Positions 43,505 through 51,870 of a stretch of 64,000 nt of DNA are shown here, in pieces. The stretch spans positions 1-64,000 of the forward strand of contig DAIRBY010000002.1 in the NCBI GenBank assembly GCA_036796975.1. Direction: 5' to 3'. The DNA comes from UBA8190 sp003453695. GTDB taxonomy: Bacteria > Actinomycetota > Acidimicrobiia > Acidimicrobiales > UBA8190. The position numbers and the translations under genes were made by a program. The notes under the pieces are model-generated. The model saw nothing but the letters and a program-made list of their open reading frames with translations. It ran no database searches and had not been told where the DNA came from. Within the stretch, counting starts at the first letter, position 1. Each line of letters opens with the position of its first letter.

Positions 43505-44392
43505 ATGGTAGGAGCCGTGGTCGTGAACCACGACGCCGGTGCCGCCCTCGCCACGTGCGTCGCCTCTCTGCTCGGCGACGGGGTGCACGATGTCGTCGTC
43601 GTCGACAACGCGTCGACGGATGCTTCGGCCGACCGGCTCGAGCAGCACCATCCCGGCGTCCGAGTGGTACGCACCGGGCGCAACCTGGGCTACGGCGCCG
43701 GAGTCAACCGGGGCCTGGCGTTGTTGGACGAGGAGCTGGTCCTCGTGTGCAACCCCGACGTCGTGGTGCACGCCGGGGCGGTGCCGGTGCTCGCCCGCGC
43801 CCTCTCACAGCGGCCCGGCGCCGCTGTGGCCGGACCGTGCATCCTCGAGAGCGACGGCACCCGGTATCCGTCGGCACGGCGCTTCCCTTCCTGGGTCGAT
43901 GCCGCCGGCCATGCCGTGCTGTCGCCGGTGCGCCCCGACAACCCGTTCACGCGTCGTTACAAGATGACCGACCTCGACCCCTCGGCCACCACCAGCGTCG
44001 ACTGGGTGTCCGGCGCCTGCTTCGTGGCCCGGCGCGCCGCGCTCTCGGTTCTGGGCGGGTTCGACGAGCGGTACTTCATGTACCTGGAGGACACCGACCT
44101 GTGCTGGCGCGCCCGGCGCGCCGGTTACGACGTCCTCTACGTCCCGGAGGCCGTCGTGGCACACACCCAAGGCCTGTCCACCGCCCGGCGCCCCTACCGC
44201 ATGCTCGTCGCCCATCACCGCTCTGCCTTGCGCTTCGCCGCTCGCAGCGCCTCCGGTTGGCGGCGGGCGGGGTTACCTGTGGTGGCGCTGGTACTGGGGT
44301 TGCGATTGGTGGTGGTGGCGATGCGTCAGGCCGCCTCCGGCCGGCGCTCGGCCAGGTCCCGGCGACAAGGGGGCGCGCAGGGCGCCGACTAG
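43505..44392 (+). CDS. GT2 glycosyltransferase, WbbL-like rhamnosyltransferase
   Basis: This 295-residue GT-A enzyme begins GAVVVNHDAGAALATCVAS and has VVVVDNASTDASAD, GYGAGVNRGL, VCNPDVVVH and a DLCWRARRAGY catalytic region with MYLEDTD. These match WbbL, which adds rhamnose to a lipid-linked N-acetylglucosamine. The C-terminus has a hydrophobic segment LPVVALVLGLRLVVVAM, probably membrane-associated. Position between rmlD and manB matches mycobacterial wbbL. A GTG at 43499 is an alternative start. Acceptor is inferred. Confidence 0.82.
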   Translation: MVGAVVVNHDAGAALATCVASLLGDGVHDVVVVDNASTDASADRLEQHHPGVRVVRTGRNLGYGAGVNRGLALLDEELVLVCNPDVVVHAGAVPVLARALSQRPGAAVAGPCILESDGTRYPSARRFPSWVDAAGHAVLSPVRPDNPFTRRYKMTDLDPSATTSVDWVSGACFVARRAALSVLGGFDERYFMYLEDTDLCWRARRAGYDVLYVPEAVVAHTQGLSTARRPYRMLVAHHRSALRFAARSASGWRRAGLPVVALVLGLRLVVVAMRQAASGRRSARSRRQGGAQGAD

Positions 44393-44407
44393 GGTGGCGA
44401 GCCGACC

Positions 44408-45181
44408 ATGGCGAGGACCGACACGGGCAGATGGGTGGCACGCGCCGCCGCCACGGGCGGCGGCCGGACCTATCGCGGCAAGCGTCCGGTCCGCTGGTAC
44501 ACGTCGCTGGTGCTCATCGTGGTGGTCGGCGTGGCCCTCATCGTCTACAGCCGCTACGAGCGCCAGCACCCGTCGGCGGGCACCCAACCGGCCATCGGGA
44601 CCACCTGGTACGCAAGCCTGGCCTTCGACATCTGTGGTGTCGTCGAGCCCAATCTTCCGGCCAACCCCAACGAAGCCACCGCCTCGCCCGGCCTGCACAC
44701 CACCGGTGACGGGGTGATCCAGATCAGTCCGGCCAAGGCCGTCGACGCCGGCAACAACGCCACGCTGGGTCGCTTCGTCCGCACCTATCCCGGACTGGGC
44801 CTGAGCCCCACCTCGGTACGCCTGCCGGGAAAGACCACCCACCAAAACGGGCAGACGTGCCCGGCGGGAACCCCCGACGCCGGCCGAAAGGCCGAGCTCA
44901 GGGCCAAGGTATGGCCGAGCTTCACCTCCTCGAGCCCTTTCCTCCCCTCGGACCCGACGACGCTCAAGCTGGCCTCCGGCCAGCTCATCACCGTGGCCTT
45001 CCTCCCGGCCGGAAGCTCCATTCCCAAGCCCCCGCCATCGGTGGTGCAGACCATGCTCACCGACATCTCGGGGTCGAGTTCGACCACCACCACCACGCCC
45101 GCCATACCCACGACGACCACGCCGGCGTCGACGACGACCTCCACCCCGACCTCGACGACCACGACCACGACCGCACCGTGA
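44408..45181 (+). CDS. Membrane-anchored hypothetical protein with Thr-rich tail
   Basis: This 257-residue protein has an Arg-rich cytoplasmic start, one transmembrane segment at about 31-48 (YTSLVLIVVVGVALIVYS), and an extracellular domain of about 150 residues with two Cys (FDICGVV and NGQTCPAGT) that could form a disulfide. The last 40 residues are almost entirely Thr, Ser and Pro. It is wedged between the wbbL-like and manB-like genes and shares the manB overlap (GTGA), suggesting a role in envelope glycan work. No known family is recognised. Confidence 0.7.
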   Translation: MARTDTGRWVARAAATGGGRTYRGKRPVRWYTSLVLIVVVGVALIVYSRYERQHPSAGTQPAIGTTWYASLAFDICGVVEPNLPANPNEATASPGLHTTGDGVIQISPAKAVDAGNNATLGRFVRTYPGLGLSPTSVRLPGKTTHQNGQTCPAGTPDAGRKAELRAKVWPSFTSSSPFLPSDPTTLKLASGQLITVAFLPAGSSIPKPPPSVVQTMLTDISGSSSTTTTTPAIPTTTTPASTTTSTPTSTTTTTTAP

Positions 45182-46263
45182 AGGCGGTCGTCCTCGTGGG
45201 CGGGGAAGGGACGAGGCTGCGTCCCCTCACCTACACGACGCCCAAGCAGCTGCTGCCCATCGTCGAGGTGCCCATGCTGGCACGGGTGCTGGGCTCGCTG
45301 GCCCGCCACGGCGTCGACGAGGCCGTCCTTTCTCTCGGCTACCGGCCTGACGCGTTCTTGGCGGCGTTCCCGAGCGGGACCCTGGCGGGCGTACGCCTGT
45401 CCTATGCGGTGGAGCAGTACCCGCTCGACACGGCCGGCGCCATTCGCTTCGCGGCCGGGCAGGCCGACCTGGCCGGGACCTTCGTGGTCGTGAACGGCGA
45501 CGTCCTCACCGACCTCGACGTCTCCGCCCTCCTCGAATTCCACCGCAGCAAGGGGTCGCTCGCCACCATCTCCGTTGTGCCCGTGCACGACCCCTCTCGC
45601 TTCGGCGTGGTCAGGGCCGGGCCGGACGGGCGCGTGGAGGCGTTCCTCGAGAAGCCGTCACCCGAGGAAGGCGCCGGCAGCTGCATCAACGCCGGGACCT
45701 ACGTCATCGAGCCGTCGGTGCTCGAGCGGATCCCCGCCGGCCGCCCGGTGTCGGTCGAACGAGAGACCTTTCCGGCCCTTGCGTCCGAGGGCGCCTTGTA
45801 CGCCCTGCGCAGCGACGACTACTGGGTCGACACCGGTACGCCCGAGGCGTATCTGCGCGCCAACACCGATCTCATCGCCGGCCATCGCGGCGTCCCGCCC
45901 GCTCCCGGCGCCAAGGAGGCGTCCCCCGGCGTCTGGGTGCAGGGGCAGGCGACGATGAGAGGCGCCTTCGATCCACCCAGTTACGTGGGCACCGGCGCCC
46001 TCATCGAGTCCGGCGCCCGGGTGGGCGGCAGCGTGGTCGGCGCCGGGGCCGTGGTGGAGGAAGGCGCCCGGGTCGAGGGTTCCGTGCTCCTGTCCGGTGC
46101 CAGGGTTGCCGCCGCCGCCGTGGTCATCCACTCGGTGGTCGGGCACCGGGCCTTGGTGGGTCGGGGCGCCGAGGTGACGCGAGGCTCGGTGGTGGGCGAC
46201 GATGCCGTGGTGGAAGACGGCTCGCACCTGGCCGAGGGACGCGTTCCGGCCTTCGTCCCCTGA
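45178..46263 (+). CDS. manB: Mannose-1-phosphate guanylyltransferase-like nucleotidyltransferase
   Basis: This 361-residue sugar nucleotidyltransferase starts KAVVLVGGEGTRLRPLT, the pyrophosphorylase signature, followed by TPKQLLPIVEVPML and VVNGDVLTDLD. The C-terminal third is a left-handed beta-helix made of repeated GA-V-I-type hexapeptides. It would make GDP-mannose or another NDP-sugar. Its place beside wbbL and the cofD/cofE genes matches the mycobacterial manB (Rv3264c-type) locus. The GTG start overlaps the previous stop by four bases. Glucose-1-phosphate activation is a possible alternative. Confidence 0.82.
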   Translation: MKAVVLVGGEGTRLRPLTYTTPKQLLPIVEVPMLARVLGSLARHGVDEAVLSLGYRPDAFLAAFPSGTLAGVRLSYAVEQYPLDTAGAIRFAAGQADLAGTFVVVNGDVLTDLDVSALLEFHRSKGSLATISVVPVHDPSRFGVVRAGPDGRVEAFLEKPSPEEGAGSCINAGTYVIEPSVLERIPAGRPVSVERETFPALASEGALYALRSDDYWVDTGTPEAYLRANTDLIAGHRGVPPAPGAKEASPGVWVQGQATMRGAFDPPSYVGTGALIESGARVGGSVVGAGAVVEEGARVEGSVLLSGARVAAAAVVIHSVVGHRALVGRGAEVTRGSVVGDDAVVEDGSHLAEGRVPAFVP

Positions 46264-46269
46264 CGGCCG

Positions 46270-47220
46270 ATGCGCGCCCTCGTCACGGGAGGAGCGGGCT
46301 TCATCGGGTCGACCCTCGTGGACCGGCTCCTGGCCGAAGGCCACCACGTCGACGTGGTGGACGACCTGTCCACGGGGTCGCTGGCCAATCTCGGCGATGC
46401 CAGAGCGCACGCCGGGCACGCGCTCACGGTCCATCAGCTCGACATCTGCTCGGGTGAGCTCGTCGAGGTCATGGCCCGGCGGCGCCCCGAGGTGGTCTTC
46501 CACCTGGCCGCTCAGGCGGACGTGCGTGTGTCGGTGCAGCGTCCGGTCTTCGATGCCGAGGTGAACGTCCTCGGCACGCTGCGCGTCCTCGAAGGCGCCC
46601 GGGCGGCCGACTGCGCCCGGGTGGTGTACGCCGCCAGCGGGGGCACGCTCTACGGCGAGCCGGAGCCGTCGGAACTTCCGCTACCCGAGCAGCACCCCCA
46701 CCACCCGCTGTCACCGTACGGGGTGTCCAAGAAGGCGGGCATCGATTACCTGGTTGCCTACCGGGAGCTCCATGCCCTCGAGTTCTGTGCCCTGGCTCTC
46801 GCCAACGTGTACGGGCCCCGTCAAGACCCCCACGGTGAAGCGGGCGTGGTGGCCATCTTCGCCGAGCGCCTCCTTCGGGGCGAGCCGGTCACCATCTACG
46901 GCGACGGCGAACAGACTCGGGACTTCGTGTACGTGGACGACGTGGTGGACGCTTTTGTGCGTGCTGCCACCAGAGGGGGCGGGCTGGTGCTCAACATCGG
47001 AACCGGACGCCAGGTGAGCGTCAAGGAGCTGGCCCGGCTCATGGGTGAGCGGGCCAACTGCAGCGTGGCGCCGGTGCACGCCCACGCCCGCTCGGGGGAG
47101 TTGGCGCACAGCGCCCTCGATCCGGAGCGAGCCGGCATCCATCTCGGGTGGCAGCCGTGGACGGAATTGTCCCGGGGGGTCGACGCCGTCCTGGACTACC
47201 TGGCCGCTGTCCGGCGCTGA
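46270..47220 (+). CDS. NAD-dependent sugar epimerase, UDP-glucose 4-epimerase-like
   Basis: This 316-residue extended SDR has LVTGGAGFIGSTLVDRLL, FHLAAQADVRVSV, the catalytic YGVSKKAGIDY, NVYGPRQDPHGEAGVVAIF and the YVDDVVDAF segment, a GalE-like pattern. It would epimerise a nucleotide sugar at C4. It is six bases after the manB-like gene and probably in the same operon. Its stop lies in a directly repeated sequence. Confidence 0.85.
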   Translation: MRALVTGGAGFIGSTLVDRLLAEGHHVDVVDDLSTGSLANLGDARAHAGHALTVHQLDICSGELVEVMARRRPEVVFHLAAQADVRVSVQRPVFDAEVNVLGTLRVLEGARAADCARVVYAASGGTLYGEPEPSELPLPEQHPHHPLSPYGVSKKAGIDYLVAYRELHALEFCALALANVYGPRQDPHGEAGVVAIFAERLLRGEPVTIYGDGEQTRDFVYVDDVVDAFVRAATRGGGLVLNIGTGRQVSVKELARLMGERANCSVAPVHAHARSGELAHSALDPERAGIHLGWQPWTELSRGVDAVLDYLAAVRR

Positions 47221-47256
47221 TGGCTTCGGGGGTGGGTGCGGTCCGGCGCTGATGGC
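47209..47256. repeat. 16-bp direct repeat at the epimerase stop codon
   Basis: GTCCGGCGCTGATGGC occurs at 47209-47224 and 47241-47256, 32 bases apart. The first copy contains the epimerase stop TGA (47218-47220). Confidence 0.75.
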
Positions 47257-47265
47257 GCCGGCGCG

Positions 47266-47967
47266 TCAGCGGAAAAGGTCCTCTCCGGTCGGGCGCACGA
47301 TCTCGGCCTGCACCGAGCCCTCGCGGAACCAGCTGGCGTCGAGGCCCCGCACGACCGCCACGGGGATGCCCTCGGCTTTGCCCATCACGAGCTCCGCCGC
47401 CGAAGCCACCTCGTCGGCCACGCACACTTCGGTGGCGAGCAGTGCCCGGCCCCGGTCGTCGGGGCTGCCCCGCAGGTCGACCACGGCCGCCAAGCCGGCG
47501 CAGCCGATGGCCACGTCGGTGAGCCCGCGGCGCCACGGCCGCCCGAAGGTGTCCGACACCACCACGCCCAGCACGAGGCCCGTGACGGCCTCCAGGCCAT
47601 CGCGGATGCGCCGCGCCGATCGGTCAGGATCCTCTGGCAGCAGCGCCGCCCATCCCTCGTCCACGTTGGACAGGTCGACACCGGCGTTGGCGCAGATGAA
47701 ACCGTGGCTCGTCTCGCTGATCACGAGCTCGTCACGCCGACGAAGCACGCGCACCGACTGGTCGAGCACGACGCCGAGACGGGCAGCCGGCCCGTCGTCG
47801 TCGACAGGCACGAGGCGTCCTTCGGCCTTGGAGACGATCTTCTGCGTGACCACCACCACGTCTCGGTGGTGCAGTTCGACCGACGCGGCGATGATGCCGG
47901 CGAGGTCTGCCCCCCGCGTCACCTCGCCGATGCTCTTGACGGCGATGATCTCGAGATCGGCGGTCAC
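47266..47967 (-). CDS. cofE: Coenzyme F420-0:L-glutamate ligase
   Basis: CofE adds glutamates to F420-0 using GTP. The 233-residue protein shows VTQKIVSKAEGR near residues 40-51, the RRRDELVISETSHGFICANAGVD segment, VVVSDTFGRPWRRG and LLATEVCVADEVASAAELVMG, all conserved in CofE. It lacks the C-terminal nitroreductase domain that mycobacterial FbiB has. It is convergent with the epimerase and follows cofD by 13 bases, so the pair makes F420. Confidence 0.92.
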   Translation of the reverse strand: MTADLEIIAVKSIGEVTRGADLAGIIAASVELHHRDVVVVTQKIVSKAEGRLVPVDDDGPAARLGVVLDQSVRVLRRRDELVISETSHGFICANAGVDLSNVDEGWAALLPEDPDRSARRIRDGLEAVTGLVLGVVVSDTFGRPWRRGLTDVAIGCAGLAAVVDLRGSPDDRGRALLATEVCVADEVASAAELVMGKAEGIPVAVVRGLDASWFREGSVQAEIVRPTGEDLFR

Positions 47968-47980
47968 CGGCTCGTCTCGG

Positions 47981-48937
47981 TCACGGACGCTTTCCGGAAC
48001 CGTGGGTGCGTCCTGCCTCCAGGGCCACCTTGGCCAGAGCAGCCGCCTCGCCGGGGCCGCTCATCACTGTCGGCGCCACCACGCACCGCATGCCGAGGGC
48101 GGCCACCGACTCTTCATCGGCTCGATCTCTCTCGTCGATGACTAGGGTGCCGCACACCTCGGTGTAGCGGCGAGCGACCCCCGCCGACGAGGCCTCCTCG
48201 CCGAGCTCGACGAGCAGCCGGTCGGCCGGTCCCTTCAAGGCTGCGCCCCCCACCAGGGGCGAGACGGCGACCACCTGGTCACGACGACGTCGCAGGGCGG
48301 CGGTGATGGCAGGCATGGCCAGGATCGGGCCGATCGAGACCACCGGATTGGACGGGGAGATGACGACGACCTCTGCGCCGTCGATGGCCTCGACGACACC
48401 CGGTGCCGGTGCCGCCCTATCGGCGCCGTCGAATCGAACCGCGGACACCGCCACGGAGTGGCGAAGCCGCACGAAGTAGTCCTGGAAGGGAACCTCACGT
48501 TGGTCGGAAACCAGACGGAGCCAGGTGCGGACCGGTTCGTCGGTCATGGGCAGGAGCCTGACCGCCACGCCCATCCGTTCGGCGATCTCGGCCGTTACCG
48601 TCGACAGCGGCGCTCCCTCCGACATCCGCTGGGTCCGGTACAGATGGGTGGCCAGGTCGCTGTCCCCGAGACGGAACCAGGTCTCACCACCCAGCTCTTC
48701 GAGGGCGTCCATGGCCGTCCACGTCTCGTGGCGCAGCCCCCAACCGCGTGACTCGTCGTTGCGCCCTGCCAGCGTGTAGCACACGGTGTCGAGGTCGGGG
48801 CTGATGTGCAGCCCGTGAAGCTCTGTGTCGTCGCCGGTGTTCACCACCGCCGTGACGTCGCTGGGGGCTACGACCTGCACGAGGCCTCGAAGAAGACGGG
48901 CGGCCCCCACCCCGCCGGCCAGCGCCACCACGGTCAT
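47981..48937 (-). CDS. cofD: F420 biosynthesis 2-phospholactate-type transferase
   Basis: CofD/FbiA joins a phosphoenolpyruvyl or phospholactyl nucleotide to the deazaflavin Fo. The 318-residue protein opens VVALAGGVGAARLLRGL and contains NTGDDTELHGLHISPDLDTV and the ISPSNPVVSIGPILA loop that binds phosphate. It starts with an ATG that overlaps the stop of the dimethylformamidase-like gene (ATGA at 48937-48934), and is followed by cofE. Fo synthase is not in the window. Confidence 0.92.
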   Translation of the reverse strand: MTVVALAGGVGAARLLRGLVQVVAPSDVTAVVNTGDDTELHGLHISPDLDTVCYTLAGRNDESRGWGLRHETWTAMDALEELGGETWFRLGDSDLATHLYRTQRMSEGAPLSTVTAEIAERMGVAVRLLPMTDEPVRTWLRLVSDQREVPFQDYFVRLRHSVAVSAVRFDGADRAAPAPGVVEAIDGAEVVVISPSNPVVSIGPILAMPAITAALRRRRDQVVAVSPLVGGAALKGPADRLLVELGEEASSAGVARRYTEVCGTLVIDERDRADEESVAALGMRCVVAPTVMSGPGEAAALAKVALEAGRTHGSGKRP

Positions 48938-50571
48938 GCGTAGTACTGCTGCCAGTTCGCCTTGGAGGGCTGCGTGGCGCCGGCCGGTCCGGTGCCGAAC
49001 ACGGCGAAGAGGTTGCCGGTCATCTGTTGGACGGCCGAGGCCGCGCAGGAGGCAGACGGCGTCGAAGCGGGGCACGGCGCCATGGCAGGGATCCACCCGT
49101 TCGTGCCGCTCGAGAACACGCCTCCGCCTCCTGACACCGTGTAGTAGACGGTGTCGGCATAGCCCGCCCTGCCTACGGCTGGTTTCGCCGGTGAGTGGGC
49201 GAGGATCTCCACGCCGGCCGGCTCGCCGTTGCCCGGGGTGTAGCCGTTCACGTCGGAGGCGATGACGCCGGGCACCTGGGCGCCGGCCGCCAGGCCCGTG
49301 CCCGTGTACAGCCACGACGACGGCTCGGTCACCACCAGGGCCGCGGTGATCCCGTAGCCGAAGTACGTCGAGCCCACGAGAGCGCTGGGCGGCCAACTGG
49401 CCGGGGCCTGGTCCCAGGTGTTCTGACTGACCTCGGAGGGGTTGGTTTGGAGCTCCGGATCCTGGCTCGGGTCGCGATAGTTGACCTCTTGCCTGTCCGG
49501 GCCGAGTGGCGACGGCTGGAGCCGGACCTTGCGCAACACCGGGCTGGCGCCGAAGAAGGCCAGGTTCACCCCGTGCGCCAAGGCGGCGGTCGCCGCATTG
49601 CGCATTTCGAGCGACCACTGTTCGTCGTGGCCCAGGCTGAAAAAGGCCCGGTGCTGGAGCAGCCCGGTTGGGTCCTCCGCCGTGGTGATGTCGGTACCGT
49701 AGGTGACGTCGAGGCCGTGCTGCTCGACGAAGCGCACCAGTGGGTACTCCTCGCCGAGAAAGTCGGCAGCTCCTTCACCGGTGGCATAGGGACGGTCGAA
49801 GGACACGACGCGGGCGCGGTTGGCGAAGCTGGCCGACCCACCTGGTGTTCCGCCGCCGTAGAAGTCGTATCCGCCGTAGGTGTTCCACGCTTGCCAGGTG
49901 AGCACCGAGTTCTGCACGAGGTAGGTGGCGTGGCTGGCCGGATCCCACACCGTCAAGGGCACGTAGCTCTGCTGGCCGCCGCTGCCTTCGAGCTTGAGCA
50001 AGTAGTCCCCTTGCACCCAGCTCGAGTCGATCGTGACGTGCAGAGAGGGCGTCCACGAGCATTCGACCATGTTCACGCCGCTACTGAGTGGGCAAGGCGG
50101 CTGTTGCGAGCCTGGTTCCGAGGGCGACGTCCAAACCTGGCGGGCACCGTCGCCGCCGTAGTACCCCATGCGAAAGGCCGTGACGGTCCAACTCGGTGCG
50201 TTGGTCGACACGAACAGGCTGATCTGCTGTCCCTCCGAGGCCTGCACGGCGGAGAGGTATCCCTCGATGCCGCCGAGCTTCCCCGACGGAATCTGCCACG
50301 CCGTCGTTCCCGGGCGGGCGTTCTCCTGCACCACCCAGGTCGCCTCGATGCCGTCCGGGCCCGAGAAGGTGGAGGGTGGGGCGGGGGTGTGGCCTTCGTG
50401 CCTGACCGGCGTCCCACGACGGTGAGCGGGTCCGCCCCCGATGGCGAACAGGGACACGAGGATCACGATCAGCACCAGCGCACCGGTCCCGGAGACGAGC
50501 ACCGCCCGCCGAAACCGCTGTTGTTGCCGCAGGTGCCGGGCGCGCCGGGAGTCCGCTTCGGGCTCGGTCAC
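48934..50571 (-). CDS. Membrane-anchored N,N-dimethylformamidase-like beta-subunit domain protein
   Basis: This 545-residue protein has one N-terminal transmembrane segment (about 22-45) and a large extracellular domain resembling the C-terminal domain of N,N-dimethylformamidase large subunits, with SLGHDEQWSLEMRNAA, YGGYDFYGGG and the later YADTVYYTVSGGGGVFSSGTNGW. Several Cys pairs could form disulfides. A Ser/Pro stalk follows the membrane helix. The substrate is unknown; amide hydrolysis is only family inference. The GTG at 50571 is the chosen start; a GTG at 50589 is possible. Its stop overlaps cofD by four bases. Confidence 0.72.
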   Translation of the reverse strand: MTEPEADSRRARHLRQQQRFRRAVLVSGTGALVLIVILVSLFAIGGGPAHRRGTPVRHEGHTPAPPSTFSGPDGIEATWVVQENARPGTTAWQIPSGKLGGIEGYLSAVQASEGQQISLFVSTNAPSWTVTAFRMGYYGGDGARQVWTSPSEPGSQQPPCPLSSGVNMVECSWTPSLHVTIDSSWVQGDYLLKLEGSGGQQSYVPLTVWDPASHATYLVQNSVLTWQAWNTYGGYDFYGGGTPGGSASFANRARVVSFDRPYATGEGAADFLGEEYPLVRFVEQHGLDVTYGTDITTAEDPTGLLQHRAFFSLGHDEQWSLEMRNAATAALAHGVNLAFFGASPVLRKVRLQPSPLGPDRQEVNYRDPSQDPELQTNPSEVSQNTWDQAPASWPPSALVGSTYFGYGITAALVVTEPSSWLYTGTGLAAGAQVPGVIASDVNGYTPGNGEPAGVEILAHSPAKPAVGRAGYADTVYYTVSGGGGVFSSGTNGWIPAMAPCPASTPSASCAASAVQQMTGNLFAVFGTGPAGATQPSKANWQQYYA

Positions 50572-50658
50572 AGGGGGCGATGATGGCACGGCCCATGCAT
50601 GCCCCTGAGGTCGTGCCGCCAGTCGATGTGCCAGGCTCCTGCTGGTGACGGCCGCGCC

Positions 50659-51870
50659 GTGACGAAGGTCCTGCTCGTGGTCCAGCAGCTGCGACGACCG
50701 GTGCCGGGCGGGATCGGGACGTCTGTGCGCGGGCTGGCGGACGGCTTGCGCACCCTGGGGGCGACCGGAGTCACCGCTTACGCAGGGCGAAGCGGCGCTG
50801 CGGCCCACCCGTTGTCCGAGCTCGGGCTGCCCGTGCGGCTGTCGGCCCTGCCCGCCCGCCTGTTGACGCCGGCATGGGACCTCGGGCTGATCGACGTCCC
50901 TCGTGGATACGACGTCGTGCACAGCCCGTCGCTCGAGACCCCGCCTGTTCGCCACAGCGCCCTGGCGGTGACCATCAACGACCTGGCGTGGCGCGAGGTT
51001 CCCGCCGCCTTCCCGCCCCGGGGACGGCGCTGGCACGAAGCTGCGTTGCGGCGGGCTCTGCGCCGGGCCGACGCCGTGGTCGTCCCGTCGGCGACCACGG
51101 CCGACGCAGTCCGCGCCGCCGGCGCCCCTTCGGAGGCCGTCCACGTCATCGCGCTGGGCAGTGACCACCTGCCGCCACCCGACGCCGACGGTGCCCGGGC
51201 ACTGCTCGAACGCCTCGGCATCGACGGCGCCTTCATCGTGTCGGTGGGGACGCTCGAGCCCCGCAAGAACCTCGGGCGGCTGCTCCTCGCCTATGACCGC
51301 GCCCGCCAGGCTGCGGCGGACCTTCCTCCTCTCGTGGTCGTCGGCCCGCGGGGCTGGACCGGCTCGGAGCAAGACCGGCGCCAAGACCGGCGCCACGGCG
51401 ACGGCCACGGCGACGGCCACGGCGACGGCGCCGTCGACGACGACAGTGACAGCTCGGATGGTGCCTCGCCCGCACGGCGCCTCAGCGCGCTACGCGGCGT
51501 GCACTTCACCGGAGAGGTGCCGGCGGCGGTGCTCTCGGGGCTGTACCGCCGGGCGACGATGCTCGCCTTCGTCCCCTTGGTCGAAGGCTTCGGCCTCCCG
51601 CCCCTGGAAGCGATGGCGGCGGGCACTCCGGTGCTGTGCAGTCCTGTGCCGAGCGTGGGCGCGCTGGCGCCGGTCCAGACTGCCGTCGTGGTGGATCCCC
51701 TCGACGTCGACGCCATTGCCGACGGCCTGGTTCAGCTCACCGAGGACGCCGAGCTGCGTTCTCGCCTGTCTGCCGCCGGTGCTGCGCACGCCGCCGCGCA
51801 CACGTGGGCGCACACGGCGAAGCGGTACCTCGACCTCTGGACAGGGCTGGCGGCGGAGGTCGGACGTTGA
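50659..51870 (+). CDS. GT4-type glycosyltransferase with repeat insert
   Basis: This 403-residue GT-B enzyme begins VLLVVQQLRRPVPGGIGTSVR and has VSVGTLEPRKNLGRLLLAY and the C-terminal VEGFGLPPLEAMAAGTPVL, typical of GT4 mannosyl- or glucosyltransferases. A low-complexity Asp/Gly/His insert (about residues 239-265, GDGHGDGHGDG region) sits between the two domains and is encoded by 12-base repeats. The GTG start is divergent from the dimethylformamidase-like gene. It overlaps the next glycosyltransferase by four bases. Sugar and acceptor are not evident. Confidence 0.83.
   Translation: MTKVLLVVQQLRRPVPGGIGTSVRGLADGLRTLGATGVTAYAGRSGAAAHPLSELGLPVRLSALPARLLTPAWDLGLIDVPRGYDVVHSPSLETPPVRHSALAVTINDLAWREVPAAFPPRGRRWHEAALRRALRRADAVVVPSATTADAVRAAGAPSEAVHVIALGSDHLPPPDADGARALLERLGIDGAFIVSVGTLEPRKNLGRLLLAYDRARQAAADLPPLVVVGPRGWTGSEQDRRQDRRHGDGHGDGHGDGAVDDDSDSSDGASPARRLSALRGVHFTGEVPAAVLSGLYRRATMLAFVPLVEGFGLPPLEAMAAGTPVLCSPVPSVGALAPVQTAVVVDPLDVDAIADGLVQLTEDAELRSRLSAAGAAHAAAHTWAHTAKRYLDLWTGLAAEVGR
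51371..51430 (+). repeat. 12-bp coding repeats in a glycosyltransferase gene
   Basis: AAGACCGGCGCC occurs twice (51371-51394), then ACGGCGACGGCC occurs three times with one final change (51395-51430). All units are 12 bases, so copy-number changes keep the frame. Confidence 0.85.

Noticed and set aside
50572..51420. Upstream extension of the dimethylformamidase-like frame (AVAVAVAV start)
   Set aside because: The extension is antisense to the GT4 gene, and its repeats come from that gene's 12-base units; the real start is near 50571.
51371..51430. Possible CRISPR-like array
   Set aside because: The repeats are contiguous 12-base coding units without unique spacers.
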